The notes below the pieces were generated by a model. The model was not told the origin of the DNA and made no database searches. It was given only the letters and a program-made list of their open reading frames with translations. From Planctomycetota bacterium (GTDB lineage Bacteria > Planctomycetota > Phycisphaerae > UBA1845), in NCBI GenBank assembly GCA_022566435.1, contig JADFIX010000003.1, forward strand, positions 1-15,711: a stretch of DNA of 15,711 nucleotides, read 5' to 3'. The position numbers were made by a program, and so were the translations under genes. This document shows positions 1-5,838 of the stretch, piece after piece; the first letter of the stretch is position 1; each line of letters begins with the position of its first letter.

Positions 1-231
1 CCTGAATTTCAATGCCCTCCACCTCGCACTCGTCTCATCATACTGAACATGCCGGGGCGATTCAACGGGTTGGCGCGAATGGCGAAACACGTCGCGGTGA
101 ATTCCCGGCGCACGGTTTCTCCGAGGTCCGATTGGGTCAGGGCATTTTGTTGTTGCCGGCGGGGGCCGGTCTAGAAGGCGCTCGGCTGATTGCCACAATG
201 GGCCAAGCCTAGACGGACGCCGGCGATGCGC
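1..231. other. No supported gene
   Basis: Short open frames exist here but none has a convincing start, ribosome binding site or recognisable protein. The stretch from 1 to 418 ahead of the receiver-domain gene is best read as intergenic, with a promoter-like pair at 232-260. The first 170 bases could be the tail of something outside the window, but I recognise nothing. Confidence 0.4.
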
Positions 232-260
232 GTGACCGTTGGCCCTGCGGCCGATATAAT
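232..260 (+). promoter_or_regulatory. Probable sigma-70-type promoter for the receiver-domain gene
   Basis: GTGACC at 232-237 matches the -35 consensus at four of six bases. A perfect TATAAT follows at 255-260 after a 17-base spacer. Transcription would begin near 267, leaving a leader of about 150 bases before the start codon at 419. This is a sequence match only, and some planctomycete promoters deviate from the consensus. Confidence 0.45.
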
Positions 261-418
261 CGGACCGATGTTGAGCCGCCTACACAGCTCAGGGCATTGC
301 GAGTGCCTCGGCTCGTCGACCCGGGTGGCGTCGGCCGTCGTCGGCGTGGACCTCTGCGGGCGTATCCAGGGATGCCGTTTTCCTTCCCGCCCGCCGTATT
401 GAGAGATCGGAGATAGAG

Positions 419-829
419 ATGGGATACGAAGACGGAGCCGGCGACGCGCAGCATACGGTCCTTTTGGTCGACGATAACGCGCAAAACCTCGAGCTTCTCG
501 AAGTGTACATGGAGGGCGTTCCCGATGTGCGCGTGGTCACGGCGACGAACGGCCTCGAGGCGCTGAAAATGGTCGAAGAGGCGTCACCGGCTCTTATTCT
601 GCTCGACATCATGATGCCTAAGATGTCTGGTTTCGAGGTGTGCAAGAAGATCAAGAGCGATCCGAATACGCGCGACATTCTGATCGTCATGGTGACCGCG
701 CTGAACGAAACAGGTGATGTCGAACGGGCGGCGGAGTGCGGCACGGACGACTTTCTTTCCAAGCCGATTGACCGGCGGGCGTTGATCGATCTGGTTCGCA
801 CTATGTTGGCGACGAAGGCGCGGGGCTAG
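419..829 (+). CDS. Single-domain response regulator (CheY-like receiver)
   Basis: This 136-residue protein is essentially one receiver domain. The acidic pair D18-D19, the phospho-acceptor D63 in LLDIMMP, the switch residue T93 and the conserved K115 in SKPID are all present, so it should be competent for phosphotransfer. No DNA-binding or enzymatic output domain follows, as in CheY-type or phosphorelay carriers. The start is supported by GGAG at 409-412, six bases ahead of the ATG. No sensor kinase is visible in the window. The next gene on the same strand, 379 bases away, encodes an HD-GYP/PilZ protein; such receivers often work with cyclic-di-GMP output proteins, but a partnership here is inference. 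The cognate kinase cannot be named. Confidence 0.9.
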   Translation: MGYEDGAGDAQHTVLLVDDNAQNLELLEVYMEGVPDVRVVTATNGLEALKMVEEASPALILLDIMMPKMSGFEVCKKIKSDPNTRDILIVMVTALNETGDVERAAECGTDDFLSKPIDRRALIDLVRTMLATKARG

Positions 830-1208
830 TCCGTCGTCCGTCGTGTCGGGCGCACCTTCGCAACGGCGATTGTGTCGGAAAGGGTCGGCTGTTTCGTCCC
901 GAGCGCTTGGCGAATCGTCAGTCGTTATGGGGCCAAGCCGCCGAAGAACCAGGCATCGTTGCCCTTCCCGGGACAGGTCACTCCCGAATTTCACAATTTC
1001 TTGTTGCGTTTATCGGTCCGGTCGGGCGCACCCGTTTTTCCGGATCGACCTATAATACAAGCATTCGAACGACCTGCGCGCACCGAAGCGGGCTATTGAC
1101 GTAATCGGTCCCGTGAGTTTGGTATTACCAACGATCGAAATTTCTACCTCGCCCGGCCCACATATTCCATATTAAAGAAGAGCCTGAATGAAGAGGAGAT
1201 AAGGGTCC
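830..1208. other. Intergenic region with possible promoter elements for the HD-GYP gene
   Basis: No protein is supported in these 379 bases. A perfect TATAAT lies at 1051-1056 but without a recognisable -35 at 16-18 bases. A TTGACG at 1096-1101 has only poor -10 candidates (TATTAC at 1123-1128, spacer too long). AGGAG at 1194-1198 is the ribosome binding site of the next gene, ten bases before its ATG. I looked for a cyclic-di-GMP riboswitch by eye and did not recognise one. Confidence 0.35.
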
Positions 1209-3236
1209 ATGGGCGATCCACTAGGATTTGTCAAAGTATCAACCGCGGCCGTGCGTGCGTTGGTCCGGGAGGACGGCGCCGACTTCGAAGTCTTTCTGCC
1301 AGGGACTATGGACGAAGGCCCCGTTCTCTATCGGGCTGTGGACACCAGCCTTTCCGATCCGGATTTCCTTCGAATGTCGGAGCACGGTGTCACCGAGCTC
1401 TGCTTGAGAAAAGAAGACTTTTCGCAATGCCAGGTTCTTCTGGAGGCAAAGTTTCGCGACATTCTGAGAGATCCGGAGGTACCGTCTACCGACAAAGCGG
1501 AGATTATCCAAACCACGGCCACGTCGGTCGCTTCGGCCTACATGAATGAGCCGATTTCCGAAATGGGAACGGATCGCGCGGCGAGCGTGGTGGACGGCAT
1601 GGTCGAGTCGGTCTTGGAGGACCCATTGGTCGCGGCCTATCTCGTACAGATGGCCGGTCACGAACGCTCGACCGCCAGCCACATGTTCGCGGTCTCCACA
1701 CTGGCCATCGTGCTGGGGGCGACGGTGTACGGGCCGGAACCTTCCAAATTGCGGGCGCTTGGATTCGCCGGGTTGTTCCACGATCTCGGCAAACTATCCA
1801 TCGATTCGGAAATCCTGAACAAAACGACACCCCTGACTCGATCGGAGGTGGAGCTGATCCACCAGCATCCCATCGAGTCCGTTCGGTTGATCGGCGACGC
1901 GCCGAATATCACGCAGCCGATTCGCCAGATGATTATCCAGCATCACGAGCGCGTGGACGGAAAGGGATATCCACTCGGCGTGCTCGGTCGCGATCTTCTC
2001 ACCGGAAGCCGGATTCTCTCGATTGTGGATTCGTTTCACGCCATGATCGGCCAACGGTCGTATCGGGCGGCGCTTTCTCCGCCGAAGGCCAACGACGTCT
2101 TGGCGACACAGGCAGGCAAGCAATTTGACGCCGACCTTCTCGAATGCTGGATATACGTTTTCCAGCGTTATTGGGGTGAGGACGGGATGGTCAAGCGGGA
2201 TATGAAGTCGATGGAAATGGATGAGCTATCCACTCGGCACGAGCATCGTCCCAAGCCTCCGGTGCCCAAGAGCGTCCACCAACGACCGACGCGTTTCGCG
2301 TGCCAAGGCACGACAATCGTCAAGTGTTTTTACGCCGGTCGCCTGACGAACGTGACGACTTCGCCCTCTCAATTCAGTGCCCCGGTCCACGACGTTTCAC
2401 GGACGGGAATGTGCCTCTACGCGGCCCATCCCATGTACCGCGGTGAGGTTCTTTGCGTGGAGATTTGCGTGCACGGGGAGCCCGTGTGGGTGCGTGGTCA
2501 AGTGGCCTGGTGTCGCCAGGACGACGTCGAGACCTACAGAATCGGCGTGCGATTCACCGGACGAATCAGCGAAGAACAGAGTCGCATACCCACCGACGTG
2601 ATGGCGCTCGGAGAATTGGCGGAATTGCTTGTTCCCGTTGCGAAACCCCCCGTAGACAAAGCCCCCGTCGATACCATCCTGAGAAAACGGGAAACGATGG
2701 TGGAGAAGAACGAATCCGCGATGCGGACACTGACCGGGATCGCCTCGATCGACCGCCCGTCGGTGGAAGCCCAGCGCACGGTCGTCATATTGGCCATGTC
2801 CGGTGACGCCAAAGTCCGGCTCAAGGCGGTGGACGTGCTCTCCCATATCGGTACCCGGACGGCACGCGAGGCGCTGGTGGCACTGCTGAGCGATCCCAAT
2901 CCGGAAGTGCGCGAGCGCGTCATGTTCGCGGTCGGGGTGGGCCGGGTGCACGAGGCGGCGGACTTACTGCGAGAGATGCTGCGGGATGAGGTCGAGAACG
3001 TGGCTCTTGCGGCCGCCGCGGCGTTGGGAAAGCTCGGAGACGACAGCGGCTTACGCCTCGTTACCGCGAAGCTCGAGCAAGGCGGATCGGTCGCACGATT
3101 GGCTGCCAATGCGCTCGGGGATATTACCGGTCATCGATTCTCCGCAAATCGCGAGGGCATCAAAGCGGCCCTGCGTTATCTTGATGCCAAGGAGTTCGTC
3201 ACAGCGAAACGCAAGAAGGCGGGGGCACGAACGTAA
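1209..3236 (+). CDS. HD-GYP domain protein with PilZ domain and C-terminal HEAT repeats
   Basis: The 675-residue product has three recognisable parts. An HD-GYP phosphodiesterase-like domain spans about 150-320: H158, H191-D192 in HDLGK, H218/H220, H245-H246, the GYP signature at 253-255 (HHERVDGKGYP) and D274. This family hydrolyses cyclic-di-GMP, and the metal-ligand histidines and GYP are intact, so activity is likely. A PilZ-like beta-barrel covers about 355-452, with D395-V-S397-x2-G400 matching the DxSxxG signature. The expected RxxxR is replaced by R359-P-T-R362, so ligand binding is less certain. HEAT/PBS-lyase-type helical repeats occupy about 515-640 and probably form a protein-binding surface. 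There is no membrane segment, so the protein should be cytoplasmic. The ATG has AGGAG ten bases upstream. A hydrolase and a sensor domain for the same nucleotide in one chain suggest feedback control, which is inference. Confidence 0.88.
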   Translation: MGDPLGFVKVSTAAVRALVREDGADFEVFLPGTMDEGPVLYRAVDTSLSDPDFLRMSEHGVTELCLRKEDFSQCQVLLEAKFRDILRDPEVPSTDKAEIIQTTATSVASAYMNEPISEMGTDRAASVVDGMVESVLEDPLVAAYLVQMAGHERSTASHMFAVSTLAIVLGATVYGPEPSKLRALGFAGLFHDLGKLSIDSEILNKTTPLTRSEVELIHQHPIESVRLIGDAPNITQPIRQMIIQHHERVDGKGYPLGVLGRDLLTGSRILSIVDSFHAMIGQRSYRAALSPPKANDVLATQAGKQFDADLLECWIYVFQRYWGEDGMVKRDMKSMEMDELSTRHEHRPKPPVPKSVHQRPTRFACQGTTIVKCFYAGRLTNVTTSPSQFSAPVHDVSRTGMCLYAAHPMYRGEVLCVEICVHGEPVWVRGQVAWCRQDDVETYRIGVRFTGRISEEQSRIPTDVMALGELAELLVPVAKPPVDKAPVDTILRKRETMVEKNESAMRTLTGIASIDRPSVEAQRTVVILAMSGDAKVRLKAVDVLSHIGTRTAREALVALLSDPNPEVRERVMFAVGVGRVHEAADLLREMLRDEVENVALAAAAALGKLGDDSGLRLVTAKLEQGGSVARLAANALGDITGHRFSANREGIKAALRYLDAKEFVTAKRKKAGART

Positions 3237-3287
3237 ACACGCATTCGCGACGATCTTGACAATTTGCCGCAACCGTTGGCGCGCTTT

Positions 3288-3800
3288 CTAGTTCTTGCCG
3301 GAGCTGCGGAGAAGCTGATCGGTTCGCCGCGCGAGTGACGCCGGTCCACCGAAGTCGCATTCCACATCCTTCACAATTCCCGCTCCATCAATCCAGAGAA
3401 GGGTCGGCACACCGGGGTATTTATACGAATTCGCGACCTTGCTGCCGTTGAGAAGGAACCGTTGGGCGAGTTTTTCCTTTCGAACGAAGCGTTCGATTTG
3501 ACGCTTGTCCTCGTCCCAAACGTTGACCGCCAGAACGATAAGACCTGCGTCCGCGTGCTCTGTGGCGAGCTGACTCAAGTGCGGAGCCTCCGCACGGCAC
3601 GGCGGTCACCCGTGTGCCCAAAAGGCGAGCAACACCGGTTTTCCTCGGAAATCGCTCAGTCGGACCGATTGCCCTGAAAGATCTTTCAACTGGAAATCCG
3701 GAGCCGCCTTGTTCTTCCAGTAGGCGCGATAGCGAGACTCCATGCACCCGCCAAGTGCGACTAGCCCGGCCATGACGAGCAGTATTGTCGTCCGTTTCAT
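3288..3800 (-). CDS. TlpA/ResA-like thioredoxin-fold lipoprotein, candidate selenoprotein (UxxC)
   Basis: Reading through one in-frame TGA at 3606-3608 gives a complete 170-residue thiol-disulfide oxidoreductase of the TlpA/ResA type. Residues 1-19 are a lipoprotein signal ending in the lipobox LGGC (C19). AAPDFQLKDLSG and FRGKPVLLAFWA are classic family blocks. The active site reads WAHG-(TGA)-PPCRAEAP, so the TGA (codon 65) replaces exactly the first cysteine of CxxC, and C68 is the partner. Downstream the fold continues without damage, including the cis-proline motif GVPTLLWID, to a TAG at 3288-3290. TGA is used as a normal stop for other genes here (ends at 7579, 11144, 14930), so general recoding is unlikely. 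GGAGA lies about ten bases before the ATG. The alternative is a pseudogene by a Cys-to-stop change. The selenocysteine reading is inference, strengthened by the hairpin at 3579-3595. Confidence 0.75.
3579..3608 (-). promoter_or_regulatory. Candidate bacterial SECIS element with its UGA
   Basis: On the minus strand, UGA (3608-3606) is followed after ten bases by the perfect inverted repeat GTGCGGA-GGC-TCCGCAC (3595-3579): a 7-bp stem with a 3-base loop, or 6 bp with loop AGGCU. The loop starts 17 bases after the UGA and begins with GG. Bacterial SECIS elements typically have a small apical loop 16-37 bases after UGA with a G in its first two positions. All three criteria fit. The same bases encode the conserved RAEAPH stretch, so coincidence is possible. 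Confidence 0.6.
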
Positions 3801-4121
3801 CGTTGATTTCTCTCCGGGATCCTCGGACTCGCAAGAGTGGCTCAGCCTGCTGGCACGTGCGAAAACCGGCCCTTCGGAGTTTTATCGGTGCACGCGGGCA
3901 TTGTCCATCGCACGGGAAACGGCATTTCTTGGTCCGTAATAAATAGATTCTCGTAGGTGCTTGGCTCAAGAGGTTTCCGAATGGCTGAGAACGGCCCAAA
4001 ACGGCGTTTGTGGGCGAAACCGAGGAGCGCAGGTCGAATCCGCCGGGCTGTCGAATGCCGCGTTCCTCATCCAGCACGCTACAATTGGCCGAAGAGGTCG
4101 ATTCTGGGATCGCCAGGAATT
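3801..4121. other. Divergent intergenic region between thioredoxin-like lipoprotein and sigma factor
   Basis: This region of about 320 bases must hold both divergent promoters, but I cannot assign either firmly. The frame of the sigma factor stays open back to 3957, and an ATG at 3981 has AAGAGG seven bases upstream. The peptide encoded between 3981 and 4121 does not look like real protein. An imperfect inverted repeat lies at 3995-4014 (CCCAAAAC, loop GGC, GTTTgTGGG). The segment near 3935-3950 is AT-rich and could contain a promoter for the minus-strand gene. Confidence 0.3.
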
Positions 4122-4787
4122 ATGCAACGTCCGGCACGCACCGAAAAATCACGCGGCGCTAACGAAACAACGCCGAGTCCGTCGTCTTTGCGGATGACGC
4201 ACGCGCCGGGACCCAAGTCGCAGACCGAGCCGGATTCGGCAACGGTCGGCCCGCAGGCGTTCAGCAAGGATGAGCAGGACCGGGTCGCGCGGCTCATGGA
4301 ACGCGAAGGGCCCGGCATCGTCCGCATGCTGTGGCGGATACTCGGGCGCGAAGCGGATGTGATGGACGCGTATCAGGATTGCTTTTGCAAACTCATTACC
4401 CGTCCACTCGGAAAGAAGTTGCGAAATGAGAAGGCCTATGCGTTTCGAACCGCTGCCAATATCGCGATCGAGATTCTCCGGTCGCGAAAGCGGCAACAGG
4501 AACACTGGCCGCGTATCGTGGCGCATCGAACGAAAGACGGGATCGCGGACGATCCCTGCGGCGGCGAGCCGGCAGCGCAGCGGTTCGCCGCACTTCGCGA
4601 GACGATCGCCGCGTTGCCGCCGCATCTGCGGAACGTTATCGTGCTTCGCGATTTGAACCGGCTGTCGTACGAGGATGTAGGTCAAACGTTGGGCATCGAT
4701 CCGGCCACCGCGCGGGTCTATCGGCGACACGCCGTTGTGCGGTTGTGCGAGATGCTCAGTAAGGGAAGCGAGTCATGTCCGAGTTAG
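4122..4787 (+). CDS. ECF-type RNA polymerase sigma-70 family factor
   Basis: With the ATG at 4122 the protein has 221 residues. Region 2 covers about 55-125 and includes DVMDAYQDCFCKLI and the NEKAYAFRTAANIA helix. Region 4 covers about 155-212, with LPPHLRNVIVLRDLNRLSYEDV followed by the helix-turn-helix TLGIDPATARVYRRHA. The extra-cytoplasmic-function arrangement (regions 2 and 4 only) is clear. The first 45 residues are low in recognisable structure, so the start is uncertain: 4194 is also in frame, and 3981 has a better Shine-Dalgarno sequence but adds an unlikely leader. At 4122 an AGGA lies three bases upstream. The gene overlaps the next by 13 bases. Translational coupling with that anti-sigma factor is the usual arrangement, so this factor is presumably held inactive until the anti-sigma responds to a signal. 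Confidence 0.85.
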   Translation: MQRPARTEKSRGANETTPSPSSLRMTHAPGPKSQTEPDSATVGPQAFSKDEQDRVARLMEREGPGIVRMLWRILGREADVMDAYQDCFCKLITRPLGKKLRNEKAYAFRTAANIAIEILRSRKRQQEHWPRIVAHRTKDGIADDPCGGEPAAQRFAALRETIAALPPHLRNVIVLRDLNRLSYEDVGQTLGIDPATARVYRRHAVVRLCEMLSKGSESCPS

Positions 4788-5548
4788 TGAGTAGCGACCG
4801 GGCTGAAGGTCCATGCCCGAAGCAGCCGTGGGTCATGTCCACCCTGGCGGACGACGAACAATCGACCGCTGAAGGGGAGCTTTCATACGCGATGCGCTTT
4901 CATCTCGCCCGCTGCGAGTCCTGCCGCGCTCTGGCCGACCGACTGCTGGACGCCGCCGGCGCGCTGCGCGAATTGGGAAAGGCCGATCCGCCGCCCGATC
5001 TGTTTGAACGTGCGGGGCGGCAGGCCATGGCGGCGATCGAGGCCGGAGCCGAATTGACCGGGCGAGTGGATGTACTCGATGTCGAGGAACTGGACGAGAT
5101 TCTCACCGGGCCGCGCTGGTGGTGGCGGCCGGCGCGCTACGCCGTGGCCGCGACCATTCTGCTGGCATTTGCTTCGTATTGGGTGGCACGCTTCACGCCG
5201 GCGGGCGCACCGGTTTTGACCGGACCAAAGACGTGGGATGGGCCATCCATGGTGACGGCCCCTGAGAATCGACAACCGGCGAACGCCGGTCGCTCGAATT
5301 CGCCTTTGATCGACGATTCAGATCCCGATGAGAGAATGGCTACCGTGTCGCCGGACGGGGACACGCCGATGCCGGACACCGCCTGTCGCCACCGCTCGAA
5401 TTTGGAAAGAGCGATGTGTGACAAGGAGAGCTGTGTCCGCCGGGCGTTGATTCTTTCGAACAGTCAGCGGCGTCGGCCGGCCTGGCGACAGAAGATCGGT
5501 CCAGGCGACGACGAGCCATCCGAAACGCACTTGCTCGGTGACAAGTAA
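4775..5548 (+). CDS. Transmembrane zinc-finger anti-sigma factor
   Basis: The 257-residue product starts inside the 3' end of the sigma gene, as is typical of sigma/anti-sigma pairs. A ZAS-type zinc-binding motif H43-x3-C47-x2-C50 (HLARCESC) follows an N-terminal helix and marks the cytoplasmic sigma-binding domain. A single transmembrane helix is predicted at about 121-139 (YAVAATILLAFASYWVARF), after which a Pro/Ser/Asp-rich linker leads to a C-terminal segment outside the membrane. That segment holds three cysteines, C204, C215 and C220, in a charged context. No known sensor domain is recognised there. Facing a thioredoxin-like lipoprotein gene across the divergent promoter region, these cysteines could be a thiol switch; that is inference. 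Family assignment rests on the zinc motif, topology and gene overlap. Confidence 0.82.
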   Translation: MSELVSSDRAEGPCPKQPWVMSTLADDEQSTAEGELSYAMRFHLARCESCRALADRLLDAAGALRELGKADPPPDLFERAGRQAMAAIEAGAELTGRVDVLDVEELDEILTGPRWWWRPARYAVAATILLAFASYWVARFTPAGAPVLTGPKTWDGPSMVTAPENRQPANAGRSNSPLIDDSDPDERMATVSPDGDTPMPDTACRHRSNLERAMCDKESCVRRALILSNSQRRRPAWRQKIGPGDDEPSETHLLGDK

Positions 5549-5623
5549 ACGGCGGCGGTTTCGTACGTATACGTCGGTTGTCGTGCGAATGGCTGCTTAT
5601 CAGCGCGTGCAAACAGCGTTTTC

Positions 5624-5652
5624 CACCACAAAGCCACGAAGACACGAAGAAG
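5624..5652. repeat. Dispersed CACGAAGA-type repeat with period-8 unit
   Basis: The intergenic stretch between the anti-sigma factor and the glycosyltransferase contains CACCACAAAGCCACGAAG followed by ACACGAAGAAG. It includes two exact tandem CACGAAGA units (5635-5642 and 5643-5650). From general knowledge, variants of this CCACAAAG/CACGAAG string are scattered through many environmental bacterial genomes, usually between genes. Copy number cannot be seen here. A short related word (AACCACGAAG, minus strand) occurs near 6166-6176 within the glycosyltransferase insertion. The rest of 5549-5838 shows nothing I can name. Confidence 0.5.
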
Positions 5653-5838
5653 AGTGGTCGCGTAGGCCGTCTCGTTTCGAGGTGACGTCGCGTTGCTTGC
5701 GTCGACGTGATGTCGCGCATTCGAGTTGTTTTAGGTGCCAATTGAGAATCCATGGCCGACCGACGTGGGGAAATCTCCCGACCTGAAGGAAACGATTCTC
5801 ATCGCAGAGGGGCGGTCGTAACGTGGAAGCCGAATGTT

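Noticed and set aside
12..212. 66-codon ORF at the left edge
   Set aside because: No ribosome binding site, no recognisable motif, and other frames are equally open over the first 170 bases.
1096..1128. TTGACG ... TATTAC as promoter of the HD-GYP gene
   Set aside because: The spacer is 21 bases, too long for a standard sigma-70 promoter.
3606..3608. TGA as evidence of a whole-genome UGA reassignment
   Set aside because: Other genes in the window (ends at 7579, 11144, 14930) terminate with TGA at the expected protein length, so general recoding is not supported; only context-dependent readthrough is considered.
3961..4055. tRNA-Ser-like string (CCGAATGGCTGAGAACGG ... GGTCGAATCC)
   Set aside because: The D-arm and T-arm words look tRNA-like, but the acceptor ends do not pair, the T-loop lacks a base and no 5-bp anticodon stem with a 7-base loop forms. 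It is also not a tRNA-Sec: no TCA anticodon.
3981..4121. Upstream start at 3981 for the sigma factor
   Set aside because: It has a good Shine-Dalgarno sequence and the frame is open, but the 47 extra residues look noncoding and no sigma region lies there; 4122 is preferred, with uncertainty noted.
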